Positions 1 through 10,193 of a stretch of DNA of 45,564 bases are shown piece by piece. The position numbers and the translations under genes were made by a program. The stretch spans positions 1 to 45,564 of the forward strand of contig DASXNK010000043.1 in NCBI GenBank assembly GCA_036495095.1, in the 5' to 3' direction. The notes under the pieces are model-generated. The model made no database searches. It was not told the origin of the DNA and worked only from the letters and a program-made list of their open reading frames with translations. The stretch's first letter is position 1; each line of letters begins with the position of its first letter. This DNA is from Candidatus Dormiibacterota bacterium. GTDB lineage: Bacteria > Chloroflexota > Dormibacteria > Aeolococcales > Aeolococcaceae.

Positions 1-754
1 GGTGGGGCAGCCCGCGGGCCGCGAGGAAGGCGGCGCGCACCCGGGCGCGGCCCTGCTCGGGAGGCGTGGCCGGCTCCTGGCCGCTCACCACCGGGGTGAC
101 CGCCACGGTACCCCCGCCGCGCCCCGCCAGAGCCTCGCGAACCCCCGGCAACGCCACGATGGGGCCCAGGCTGCTCACCGGGTTGCTCGGCGCCAGCAGC
201 ACCAGCTCGGCGGCGGCGATCGCCTCCTGCACCCCCGGCGCCGCCGTCGCCACCTCGATCCCGGCCTGGTGGACGGCGATCACCCGCGGCTGGGCGTGGC
301 GCAGCACCAGGTACTCCTGCAGGGTCAGGGTGCCCTCGTCGGTGCTGACCATGGTGCGCACCGGCGCGTCGCTCATCGGCAGCAGCCGGGCCTCCACCCC
401 CCAGGCCTCGGCCAGCCGCGCGGTGGCCTCGCCGAGGCTGCGTCCCTCGCGGAGCAGCCGGGTGCGCTCGAGGTGCTGGGCCATGTCCCGGTCACCGACG
501 TGGAACCAGCCGGCGCCGTGGCGGGCGAGCGCCGCGTTGCAGTGGAAGGTGTCTCCGCGCAGCCCCCAGCCGCGCTCCTCGTCGAAGCAGCCGGCGAGCG
601 CGTAGAGAACGCTGTCGAGGTCGGGGGAGACGTGGAGGCCGAGCCACTCCAGGTCGTCGGCGGTGTTGCCGATGCAGCAGAGCCCGGCGGTCCGTCCGCG
701 CAGGCCGCCGAGGAACCGGGCGGCGCCGAACCCGCCGCAGAGGACCGTGACCAC
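1..754 (-). CDS. cofD: CofD, LPPG:FO 2-phospho-L-lactate transferase (3' end beyond window)
   Basis: CofD transfers the phospholactyl (or phosphoenolpyruvyl) group onto FO, making F420-0 (or its dehydro form). The 251 visible residues carry family motifs in order: an N-terminal LCGGFGAARFLGGL loop, GNTADD, GLHVSPDLDSVLYALAG, RGWGLRGDTFHCNAAL, VGDRDMAQHLERT, LPMSDAPVRTMV, LQEYLVLRHAQP and LLAPSNPVSSLGPI. The GTG start at 754 is chosen because no usable start lies between it and the fbiC stop 17 nt upstream; no strong Shine-Dalgarno is seen, which fits translational coupling. The reading frame is open to base 1, so the C-terminus is missing. It follows fbiC, which makes FO, so the two genes encode consecutive F420 steps. 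Confidence 0.93.
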   Translation of the reverse strand, partial: MVTVLCGGFGAARFLGGLRGRTAGLCCIGNTADDLEWLGLHVSPDLDSVLYALAGCFDEERGWGLRGDTFHCNAALARHGAGWFHVGDRDMAQHLERTRLLREGRSLGEATARLAEAWGVEARLLPMSDAPVRTMVSTDEGTLTLQEYLVLRHAQPRVIAVHQAGIEVATAAPGVQEAIAAAELVLLAPSNPVSSLGPIVALPGVREALAGRGGGTVAVTPVVSGQEPATPPEQGRARVRAAFLAARGLPH

Positions 755-771
755 CGCGGCGGCCGCGCCGG

Positions 772-3243
<2,472 letters not shown>

Positions 3244-3251
3244 GTCGGCAC

Positions 3252-4466
3252 CTACTGTAGAGGATCGGTCGGTGAGGGGGCTCCCGCCGAGGCGGCGAAC
3301 GTGGGCACGCTGCCGCAGAGGGTCATGCCGCCGTCGGCGTTGCTCTGAAGGGAGAGCTCGCCGCCGACCCGGGCCAGCCGCTGGCTCAGCGACGCGAGCC
3401 CGTAGTGCTCACCGTCCCGGGGCACGTGGGTGACCTGGAAGTCCTCGGGAAGGCCGCGCCCGTCGTCCTGCACCAGGACCTCGGCGCTCTCCTCGCCGTA
3501 GTGCATGGTGACCAGCACCGTCGACGCCCCGGCGTGCTTGCCCACGTTGTGGAGCCCCTCGCGCACCACCGCGAGCAGCACCCCCTCCTGCTCGCTGCTC
3601 AGCGGATACGCCTCGCCGAGGACCGCGAAGTCGGTGGCGGTGCCGGTGAACGTCGCGAAGCCGCGCACGTCCAGGCCGATCACCGCCGGGAGGCCGTCGT
3701 CGCAGGCGGCCGGCGCGAGCGCGCGGAGGATGTCGCGCAGCGAGGAGGCCGCCTGTGACGCCTGCGCCTCGATGGCGCGGATCTGCTCCACCACGTCGGG
3801 CGCGCCACCTCCCAGGGTGGTGCTGGCGCGCTGCGCCGCGCTGCCGATGCCGAAGAGCAGCGGGCTGAGGTTGTCGTGGAGGTCGCGGGAGAGCCGCTGC
3901 CGCTCCTCCATCGCGCTGAGCCGGGCGGTCCGCTGCGCGCCCATCGCGGCTCCCAACGTCGGGCCCAGCTCGGCGGCGAACTCCTCGGCAAGCCGCCGGG
4001 CGCGGTCGCCGACGTCGCCGGGTGTGCGATTCAGGGCATAGAGGACCCCGATCACCCGGCCGCGATGGATGATCGGCACCCCGAGGATGGCGTGGATCCC
4101 CTCCTGGCGGACCATGTGATCGACCAGCCGGGGCGAGATCTCCGGCTCGGTCTCGAAGTCGGCGACCGACACCGACAGCCGGTGCTGCAGCACCTTGCCG
4201 GCGACACCGTCGCCGTACGCCACCTCGAGGCCGTTGCGCACCCCCGGGGTGCGCACCCGCCAGGCGCCGCGGGTGACCATGAGCCGCGGGCCCTCGCGCA
4301 GGCTCACCCCGGTCGCGTCGGTGCCGACGATGGGGCCGAAGCGGCAGGCCGCCCGCCGGGCGACGACGGAGGCGTCGAGCAGCCCCACCAGGCTGCGCGA
4401 CGCCTCGGTCATCCGCCGCAGGTCGGCGACGGCGATGCGCGCGGCGCTGTGGTCGGCGCGGGTCAT
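3252..4466 (-). CDS. GAF-domain sensor histidine kinase (HisKA_3 type)
   Basis: A cytosolic NarL/NreB-class sensor kinase of about 404 residues with no predicted membrane segment. A GAF-like domain fills roughly residues 30-175. The HisKA_3 dimerisation helix follows with [14 protein letters not shown] (phospho-acceptor His about residue 197). The HATPase_c domain shows [11 protein letters not shown] (N box), DDGRGLP (G1) and [11 protein letters not shown] then GGMTL (G2). The usual partner is a LuxR-type response regulator, but none is encoded nearby. The ATG at 4466 is used here; an in-frame GTG at 4478 is possible, and neither has a clear Shine-Dalgarno. fbiC begins 8 nt downstream. The ligand is unknown. 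Confidence 0.88.
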   Translation of the reverse strand: MTRADHSAARIAVADLRRMTEASRSLVGLLDASVVARRAACRFGPIVGTDATGVSLREGPRLMVTRGAWRVRTPGVRNGLEVAYGDGVAGKVLQHRLSVSVADFETEPEISPRLVDHMVRQEGIHAILGVPIIHRGRVIGVLYALNRTPGDVGDRARRLAEEFAAELGPTLGAAMGAQRTARLSAMEERQRLSRDLHDNLSPLLFGIGSAAQRASTTLGGGAPDVVEQIRAIEAQASQAASSLRDILRALAPAACDDGLPAVIGLDVRGFATFTGTATDFAVLGEAYPLSSEQEGVLLAVVREGLHNVGKHAGASTVLVTMHYGEESAEVLVQDDGRGLPEDFQVTHVPRDGEHYGLASLSQRLARVGGELSLQSNADGGMTLCGSVPTFAASAGAPSPTDPLQ

Positions 4467-4490
4467 GCGCCGCGGCACCGCGGCCGGAAC

Positions 4491-4513
4491 GCGCCCGGCA
4501 CCGGGCCGGGCGC
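4491..4513 (-). terminator. GC-rich hairpin between the SDR gene and the sensor kinase
   Basis: A perfect 9-bp inverted repeat, GCGCCCGGC and GCCGGGCGC, with a 5-nt loop lies after the short-chain dehydrogenase stop and before the kinase start on the minus strand. It has no T-run, so it is a possible U-less terminator or RNA-stabilising stem rather than a proven terminator. Confidence 0.4.
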
Positions 4514-4544
4514 GTCCGATGCGACGTTCACCGCTGCTCCCCGG

Positions 4545-5297
4545 CTACAGCAGCCGCTCGCTGAGGACGTTGTCGACAGTGATGTGGGCACCGTTGACGA
4601 ACGAGGCGCGGTCGGTGGCGAGGAAGAGCACCGCCTGGGCGGCCTCGCGGGGGGTCCCCAGCCGTCCCTGCTTGGCCTGGAGGATGGGGCCCAGGTCGCC
4701 GAAGGCCGCCGCCAGCTTGCCGAAGGCCCGCTCGGTCACCATCGGGGTGTCGAGGAACGCGGGGCAGACGCAGTTCACCCGCACGCCGGCGTCGCGCAGC
4801 TCGGCCGCCGCGGTCCGGGTGAGCGACACCACCGCCGCCTTGGTGGCCGCGTAGGCGCCGAACATGGGACAGCCCCCGAGCCCGGCGACCGAGGACATGT
4901 TCACGATGTTGCCGCCGCCCGACGCGATGATCGCCGGCGCCCCGTACTTGATCCCGAACCACACGCTCTTGATGTTGACCTGGAGGATCTGGTCGAAGTC
5001 CGCCTCCTCGTGGTCGAGGAGGCTGACCACCTGCTCGATGCCGGCGTTGCTCACCAGCACGTCGAGGCCGCCGAAGGCCGCGGAGGCGGCGTCGATCGCC
5101 CTCTTCACGTCCTCGCCCCTGGACACGTCACCGGTGACCGAGGGGCAGCCGAGGCTGTCGGCGATCTCCTTCACCCCGGCGCTGATGTCCTGGAGCATCA
5201 CCTGCGCCCCCTCCTCGACGAAGAGCTCGGCGATCTGCCGCCCGATGCCCGACGCCGCGCCGGTGACCAGGGTGCGCTTTCCCTGCAGCTCAGCCAT
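4545..5297 (-). CDS. Short-chain dehydrogenase/reductase (classical SDR)
   Basis: An NAD(P)-dependent oxidoreductase of 250 residues, the normal classical SDR length. Visible motifs are the Rossmann glycine motif TGAASGIG (residues 12-19), NAG near 90, the catalytic Ser in MSSVAG, YAATK holding the catalytic Tyr and Lys, and a C-terminal ITVDNVLSERLL tail. An Asp after the second strand (LQDIS) suggests a preference for NAD(H). The substrate cannot be read from sequence. The ATG overlaps the tetR stop by 8 nt (ATGGCTGA), so the two genes are translationally coupled and the SDR is probably controlled by that regulator. Confidence 0.93.
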   Translation of the reverse strand: MAELQGKRTLVTGAASGIGRQIAELFVEEGAQVMLQDISAGVKEIADSLGCPSVTGDVSRGEDVKRAIDAASAAFGGLDVLVSNAGIEQVVSLLDHEEADFDQILQVNIKSVWFGIKYGAPAIIASGGGNIVNMSSVAGLGGCPMFGAYAATKAAVVSLTRTAAAELRDAGVRVNCVCPAFLDTPMVTERAFGKLAAAFGDLGPILQAKQGRLGTPREAAQAVLFLATDRASFVNGAHITVDNVLSERLL

Positions 5298-6030
5298 CCT
5301 GTCTCCTTTCTCCTTGCCCGTTGCCTGCGCTCGCCGCCCGCGTGCCCAGCGGCAGGCGAGCGTGCAGCTCCTGGGTGACGATGCCCCTCAGCACGAGGGT
5401 CATGTAGTGGTCGGCGATGGTGTCGGGGTCGAGCCGCGCGCCCGGCTGGTACCACTGCAGGGTGGAGTTCATCAGCCCGGCGATGGCCATGCTGGTGAGC
5501 CGGACGTCGTGGGGGCGGATGCTGCCCTCGCGGACGCCGCGCTCGAGCAGCAGCTCGACCAGCACCTCGGTCTCGCGGCGGAGGTCGAGGACCTGGCGGT
5601 ACTGGGGACCGCGGATGCGCCACTGCTCGCGCACCAGCACCCGCCACTGGTCGCGGAAGTGGTCGACCTCGTACATCCAGCGGCGGGCGACCTCGTAGGC
5701 GCACTCGACCACGGGCACGTCGCGCTCGCAGATCCGCCGCATGTCCGCGACGAAGGCGCCGCCGGTGTCGGTGACGATGTGGACGAGCACCGCCTCCTTG
5801 CTCTCCACGTGGTAGTAGAGCGAGCCCAGGGTCAGCCCCACCGCGGAACAGATGTTTCGCATCGTGGTCTCCGCGTAGCCGCGCTCGGCGAACAGCCGGG
5901 CGGCGACCTCGAGGATCTCGCGGGTGCGCACGACGGTCGGCTTGCGCTGCTGCGGCACCGACCGGGCGGTGCCGCCGGCCTGCCGGCCGGGGCGAGGGGC
6001 GCCGTCCGCGGACGCTGTGTGCTGGCTCAT
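5290..6030 (-). CDS. TetR/AcrR-family transcriptional regulator
   Basis: A 246-residue TetR-type repressor. After a disordered N-terminus of about 35 residues, the helix-turn-helix domain reads TREILEVAARLFAERGYAET, then TMRNICSAVGLTLGSLYYHV and ESKEAVLVHI, a very typical TetR signature. The C-terminal ligand domain has WYQPGARLDPDTIADHYMTLVLRGI, as in regulators of fatty-acid or acyl-CoA genes. It is transcribed divergently from the plus-strand operon at 6120, and a perfect inverted repeat lies between them (6049-6066). It ends inside the SDR start. Autoregulation and an acyl-CoA-type ligand are inferences from family and context. Confidence 0.93.
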   Translation of the reverse strand: MSQHTASADGAPRPGRQAGGTARSVPQQRKPTVVRTREILEVAARLFAERGYAETTMRNICSAVGLTLGSLYYHVESKEAVLVHIVTDTGGAFVADMRRICERDVPVVECAYEVARRWMYEVDHFRDQWRVLVREQWRIRGPQYRQVLDLRRETEVLVELLLERGVREGSIRPHDVRLTSMAIAGLMNSTLQWYQPGARLDPDTIADHYMTLVLRGIVTQELHARLPLGTRAASAGNGQGERRQDG

Positions 6031-6041
6031 CTCCCCGCACG

Positions 6042-6071
6042 TTGACGACTATCGAACGTCCGATAGATACT
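6042..6071 (+). promoter_or_regulatory. Sigma70-like promoter for the 6120-9885 operon
   Basis: TTGACG (6042-6047) is separated by 18 nt from GATACT (6066-6071). Transcription would start near 6078, which rules out the long in-frame TTG start at 6042 for the downstream gene. The TetR-type operator fills the spacer. Confidence 0.6.
6049..6066. promoter_or_regulatory. Probable TetR operator
   Basis: CTATCG-AACGTC-CGATAG is an inverted repeat with perfect 6-bp arms and a 6-nt centre. It lies between the divergent tetR gene and the catabolic-type operon, inside the plus-strand promoter spacer. The position and size suit a TetR dimer that represses both directions. Confidence 0.7.
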
Positions 6072-6119
6072 ACCAGCCCGGTGGAGGTGATTGGTAGGTC
6101 AGCGAAGGAGGTCCTGGTC

Positions 6120-7328
6120 GTGGGCACCAACAAACCTGTCGTCGTCTATGGAGCGAACGGGTACACGGGAAGGCTCGTCTGCGAGTACCTGCGCGAGTAC
6201 AACCTCCCCTTCATCGCCGCCGGCCGCGACGCGTCACGGGTCCGCAGCGTGCTGGAGAGCGTGCCGGGGATCGAGACCGCGGACTACGAGGTCCGGGAGG
6301 TCGAGCACTCGGTGGGAGCGCTCACCGAGCTCTTCTCGGGCGCCAAGGTCGTGTGCAACATGGTCGGGCCGTTCATCACCTACGGCCCCCAGGCCGCCGA
6401 GGCGGCGCTGAACGCCGGCTGCCACTACCTCGACACCACCGGCGAGCAGGACTGGTGCATGGTCGCCGACGAGAGGTTCGGCGCCCGCTTCGCCGAGAAG
6501 GGGCTGCTGATCTCGCCCTCCTGCGCGCACCAGTTCACCACCAGCGACATCGCCGCCCACATCTGCCTGGAGACCACCGGGGTCGACAGCCTCGACATCC
6601 TCTCCATCTGGGGCGGGATGCCGACCAAGGCGTCGACGGCGACGATCTTCACCATCCTCATGGCCGACCACCACTACCTCGAGCAGAACCAGTACGTGAA
6701 GTACCCGCCGGCGGCGTACTTCGAGGTGGTGCTGCCCGGACAGCATCAGACCGCGCTGGTGATGTCGAACTGGTCGTCCCCGCACCCGGTCTGGCACCGG
6801 CGCAACCCGCGCGTCGCCAACTGCAAGGTGCTCGGCGGCGTGTTCAACCGCGCGGTCATGGAGCAGGTCGTCCAGATGGCGCAGATGGTCGAGGAGAAGA
6901 TCAAGCCACTGGACCCGGACGGCCAGCGCAAGGCGCTCGCCGACGTGGCCGCCCAGGTGCAGGCGGGGATGCCGCCCCGGGAGAACCACCGGGTCAACCG
7001 GTCGCTCGACTCCGTGTACGCCACCGGGCCGCACAAGTCGGTGCACTGCGTGATCCGCGGCTCCAGCAACTACAAGCAGACCGCGCTGTACCAGGCCTTC
7101 TGCGCGCACAACCTGGTGATCGGCCGGCCCCGCGCCGTCGGCTTCGCCTCGGTGTGCCAGGCCTTCGGGCACCGCGAGGCGCTCGGCGTGCAGCAGAGCT
7201 TCGGCCTCCTCGGCGAGCCGGTCGTCACCGGCCAGGTGAGCCAGGTGCCGGCGCCGGTGTCCGCGTCGGACCTGGGCAGGCTCAACGGCGCCGGCGTTCC
7301 CGCGCAGGTGCTGCAGGCCGTGCACTGA
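6120..7328 (+). CDS. Saccharopine-dehydrogenase-like NAD(P)-binding protein
   Basis: A 402-residue protein that begins with a Rossmann fold, PVVVYGANGYTGRLVCEYL, followed by FIAAGRD. This matches the N-terminal domain of the saccharopine dehydrogenase / trans-acting enoyl reductase superfamily and resembles DUF5938 proteins. The GTG start at 6120 is chosen because AAGGAGGT (6105-6112) lies 8 nt upstream and because the predicted transcription start is near 6078; the ORF itself is open from TTG 6042. An acyl-CoA ligase follows after 10 nt, so a role in lipid or acyl-CoA reduction is plausible but unproven. Confidence 0.88.
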   Translation: MGTNKPVVVYGANGYTGRLVCEYLREYNLPFIAAGRDASRVRSVLESVPGIETADYEVREVEHSVGALTELFSGAKVVCNMVGPFITYGPQAAEAALNAGCHYLDTTGEQDWCMVADERFGARFAEKGLLISPSCAHQFTTSDIAAHICLETTGVDSLDILSIWGGMPTKASTATIFTILMADHHYLEQNQYVKYPPAAYFEVVLPGQHQTALVMSNWSSPHPVWHRRNPRVANCKVLGGVFNRAVMEQVVQMAQMVEEKIKPLDPDGQRKALADVAAQVQAGMPPRENHRVNRSLDSVYATGPHKSVHCVIRGSSNYKQTALYQAFCAHNLVIGRPRAVGFASVCQAFGHREALGVQQSFGLLGEPVVTGQVSQVPAPVSASDLGRLNGAGVPAQVLQAVH

Positions 7329-7338
7329 CCGTCACCCG

Positions 7339-8898
7339 ATGAACCTCGGTGACATCCTCACCAACGCGTCACGGGTGTATCCCGACACCACCGCCCTCGT
7401 CTGGGACGAGGGCGGTGGGCGTCGCAGCTACCGCGAGCTGAACCAGCGCGCCGACGCCCTCGCCGGCGCGCTGGCCGGCGATCTCGGCGTCGGTCACGGC
7501 GACCGGGTCGCGGTGATGATGTACAACGGCCCGACCCTGCTCGAGGCCATGTTCGCGGTGTGGAAGGCGGGGGCGACGGTGGTGCCGCTCAACGCCCGCT
7601 TCACCGCCGAGGAGATCGCCTACCACGTCGCCGACTCCGGGGCCCGGGTGCTCATCGGAGGCGCCGACTTCGCCGCCACCCTCACCGGCATGCGTGACCG
7701 GATCGGGGCGGAGACGCTGGTGCTCGAGGGCGGCGGCGACGGTGCCGCCGACCTCGGCGGGCTGGCGGCGGCGCACGCCGGGCAGCCCTTCACCACCGTG
7801 GACGTGGCCGACGACGACGTCGCCTGGATCGCGTACACGTCGGGCACCACCGGACGGCCCAAGGGCGCGATGCTCACCCACGGCGCGCTCACCTTCGTGG
7901 CGGTGTCCTGGCTGGCCGACCTGCAGCACCTCGAGCCCGAGGACGTCGGCCTCTACGCGGCACCGCTCACCCACGGGGCCGGGATCATGGCGCTCGCCTT
8001 CACCATGAAGGCCTGCACCCAGGTGCTGCTCCAGCCCACCGGCTTCGACGCCGCCCGCTTCCTGGCGACGATCGCTCGCGAGCGGGTCACCCACACCTGG
8101 CTGGTGCCGACCCAGGTCAAGATGGTGCTCGACCATCCCGGGCTGGACGGCGCCGACCTCTCCACCCTGCGCACCATCGTCTACGGTGGCGCGCCGATGC
8201 ACGTCGAGCACCTCCGGGAGGCGATCCGGCGGATCGGCCCGGTGTTCGTGCAGCTCTTCGCACAGACCGAGTCGCCGATGACCGCCACCCATCTCCGGGC
8301 CCAGGAGCACATCGTCGAGGGCCCGGGCAGCGAGCGGCTCGCCTCCTGCGGCCACGTGCGCTCGGGCATGGAGGTGGCCATCGTCGACGGCGACGACCGT
8401 CCCGTCGCCGCCGGCGAGACCGGCGAGATCTGCGTGCGCGGACCGGCGCTGATGAAGGGGTACTGGCAGCGGCCCGAGGCCACCGCCGAGACCCTGCGCG
8501 GCGGCTGGCTGCACACCGGCGACATCGGCCGCCTCGACGACCACGGCTACCTGTACATCATGGACCGGTCCAAGGACATGCTCATCTCCGGCGGGCTCAA
8601 CGTCTATCCGCGCGAGATCGAGGAGGTGCTGCTGCGCCATCCCGCGGTCTCGGAGTGCGCGGTCATCGGCATCCCCGACGATCGCTGGGGCGAGACCGCG
8701 ATGGCGGTGGTGGTGCTGGCGGACGGCGTGGAGGTGACCGCCTCCGACCTGAAGAGCTTCGCGAGCGAGCACCTCGCCCCCTACAAGAAGCCGCGAGCCT
8801 TCGAGTTCGTCGGCGCGCTGCCCAAGACGACCTACGGGAAGATCGACAAGAAGGCGCTGCGCGCGCCCCACTGGGCGGGTCGCGAGCGCATGGTCTGA
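7339..8898 (+). CDS. Acyl-CoA synthetase / AMP-dependent ligase
   Basis: Activates a carboxylic acid to its acyl-AMP and then to the CoA thioester. The 519 residues are standard for the ANL superfamily. The P-loop-like motif YTSGTTGRPKG is at 166-176. GWLHTGDIGRLDDHGYLYIMD and RSKDMLISGGLNVYPREIE form the hinge region, and the catalytic Lys is in TYGKIDKKAL (about residue 501). The usual Y-G-x-T-E motif reads FAQTES. The CoA-binding C-terminal domain is complete, so this is a ligase and not an NRPS adenylation domain. It sits between two oxidoreductase genes in one operon with 9-10 nt gaps. Chain length and substrate are unknown. Confidence 0.94.
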   Translation: MNLGDILTNASRVYPDTTALVWDEGGGRRSYRELNQRADALAGALAGDLGVGHGDRVAVMMYNGPTLLEAMFAVWKAGATVVPLNARFTAEEIAYHVADSGARVLIGGADFAATLTGMRDRIGAETLVLEGGGDGAADLGGLAAAHAGQPFTTVDVADDDVAWIAYTSGTTGRPKGAMLTHGALTFVAVSWLADLQHLEPEDVGLYAAPLTHGAGIMALAFTMKACTQVLLQPTGFDAARFLATIARERVTHTWLVPTQVKMVLDHPGLDGADLSTLRTIVYGGAPMHVEHLREAIRRIGPVFVQLFAQTESPMTATHLRAQEHIVEGPGSERLASCGHVRSGMEVAIVDGDDRPVAAGETGEICVRGPALMKGYWQRPEATAETLRGGWLHTGDIGRLDDHGYLYIMDRSKDMLISGGLNVYPREIEEVLLRHPAVSECAVIGIPDDRWGETAMAVVVLADGVEVTASDLKSFASEHLAPYKKPRAFEFVGALPKTTYGKIDKKALRAPHWAGRERMV

Positions 8899-8907
8899 GG
8901 TGGTGCG

Positions 8908-9885
8908 GTGAGGGCTGCGTACTTCCGGCGCGTCGGACCGGCGCGCGAGGTGCTGGAGGTCGGCGAGATCCCCGACCCCGAGGCGGGGCCGGGGCAGGTG
9001 CGGGTGCGGGTGGCGGCGTCGGGAATCAACCCGGCCGACGTCAAGCGCCGCGCGGGGATGCGCGGCGAGCTGCCCTTCCCCCTGGTGGTGCCTCACGACG
9101 ACGGTGCCGGGGTGATCGACGCGGTCGGGGAGGGAATCCCGCCGTCGCGGGTCGGGGAGCGGGTCTGGGTGTACGACGCCCAGCTGCGCGGCGCCTTCGG
9201 CACCGCCGCCGAGGCGGTGGTCGTGTCCGCGGCGCAGGCGGTGCCGCTGCCCGGGGGAACCGGGTTCGACGCCGCCGCGTGCCTGGGGGTGCCGGCGGTG
9301 ACCGCGCATCGCTGCGTGCACGCGGACGGCCCGGTGGAGGGCCGCACCGTCCTCGTCCAGGGGGCCACCGGCGCGGTCGGGCTCGCCGCGGCGCAGCTGG
9401 CGCGGCGGGCCGGCGCCCGGGTGCTGGTGACCGCCGGGTCGCCGGAGAAGCTCGCCGCGCTGGCGGAGCGGGGCTTCGACGAGGGCGTGGTCTACCGCAG
9501 CGCCGACGTCGGGGCGTGGGCGCGCGAGCGCACCGGCGGCGCGGGCGTCGACCGGGTGGTCGACGCCGAGCTCGGCGAGAACCTCGGCCGCGATCTCGAC
9601 GCGGTCCGCGCCGGCGGGGTGATCTGCGCCTTCGGGTCGGCGCTGAACCCGGAGCCGGTGCTGCCGGTGTACGCGATGCTGGGCAGGGCCGCGGTGCTCC
9701 GCATGGTGCTCGTGTACCTGATCTCGGCGGAGCAGCGGGCGGCGGCGAACGCGGAGGTGACGGCGGCGCTGGAGGACGGCAGCCTGGCCCCGATCATCGG
9801 CCGGCGCTTTGGCCTGGAGGACGTCGCCGCCGCCCACGAGGCCGTCGAGGCGGGCTCGTTCGGACAGGTGGTGGTGACGCCGTAG
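8908..9885 (+). CDS. Zinc-free MDR oxidoreductase (quinone-reductase-like)
   Basis: A 325-residue medium-chain dehydrogenase/reductase of the NADPH:quinone reductase branch. The N-terminal GroES-like fold has GEIPDPEAGPGQVRVRV and SGINPADVKRRAG. The NADPH-binding segment is VLVQGATGAVGLAAAQLARRAG. The cysteine cluster for structural zinc is absent, as usual for this branch. The C-terminus, PIIGRRFGLEDVAAAHEAVE, is typical. The GTG start at 8908 has GAGGTGG just upstream. It is the last gene of the TetR-controlled operon, 9 nt after the ligase. It may reduce an enoyl or quinone substrate, but the family is too broad to say. Confidence 0.92.
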   Translation: MRAAYFRRVGPAREVLEVGEIPDPEAGPGQVRVRVAASGINPADVKRRAGMRGELPFPLVVPHDDGAGVIDAVGEGIPPSRVGERVWVYDAQLRGAFGTAAEAVVVSAAQAVPLPGGTGFDAAACLGVPAVTAHRCVHADGPVEGRTVLVQGATGAVGLAAAQLARRAGARVLVTAGSPEKLAALAERGFDEGVVYRSADVGAWARERTGGAGVDRVVDAELGENLGRDLDAVRAGGVICAFGSALNPEPVLPVYAMLGRAAVLRMVLVYLISAEQRAAANAEVTAALEDGSLAPIIGRRFGLEDVAAAHEAVEAGSFGQVVVTP

Positions 9886-9936
9886 CCGGCTCGGCGCGCT
9901 GACGGCCGCCGGACGCCCGGCGCAGAATGGCCGCCC

Positions 9937-9957
9937 GGCCGCGGCATGGCCGCGGCC
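9937..9957 (+). promoter_or_regulatory. GC hairpin in the dodecin leader
   Basis: Two perfectly complementary 9-bp arms, GGCCGCGGC and GCCGCGGCC, flank an ATG loop. The stem ends 5 nt before the Shine-Dalgarno GGAGG (9963-9967) of the dodecin gene. It may end transcripts from the upstream operon (no T-run follows) or limit ribosome access to dodecin. Confidence 0.45.
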
Positions 9958-9974
9958 AGTGTGGAGGAGCCGGG

Positions 9975-10193
9975 ATGGCCGACACCGTGTATCGCGTCAC
10001 CGATCTCGTGGGCGTGAGCAGCGACTCCTGGGAGGCGGCGGCCCAGGTTGCGGTCGAGACCGCGGCGAAGACGCTGCGAGACCTGCGGGTGGCCGAGGTC
10101 GTGAAGCTCGACTGCACCATCGAGGACGGGAAGGTGGCGAAATTCCGCACCCGGCTCAACGTATCGTTCAAGTACGAGGGCGGCGGCGACTAG
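9975..10193 (+). CDS. Dodecin, small flavin-storage protein
   Basis: Dodecins form hollow 12-mers that bind flavin and buffer free riboflavin or FMN. The protein is 72 residues and follows the family pattern closely: VYRVTDLVGVSSDSWEAAAQ with the flavin-stacking Trp, then AAKTLRDLRVAEVVKLD, then FRTRLNVSFKYEGGG. The ATG at 9975 has GGAGG 8 nt upstream, so the in-frame extension back to 9927 is not real. The last 26 bp overlap the 3' end of the convergent patatin-like gene. A GC hairpin lies in its leader. Confidence 0.93.
   Translation: MADTVYRVTDLVGVSSDSWEAAAQVAVETAAKTLRDLRVAEVVKLDCTIEDGKVAKFRTRLNVSFKYEGGGD

Noticed and set aside
3254-3259. TACAGT as a certain fbiC promoter
   Set aside because: No -35 at a proper distance, and the bases encode the last codons of the kinase; kept only as a possibility in the fbiC entry.
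6042-6119. TTG start for the saccharopine-dehydrogenase-like gene
   Set aside because: The -35, operator and -10 occupy this stretch, and a good Shine-Dalgarno precedes GTG 6120.
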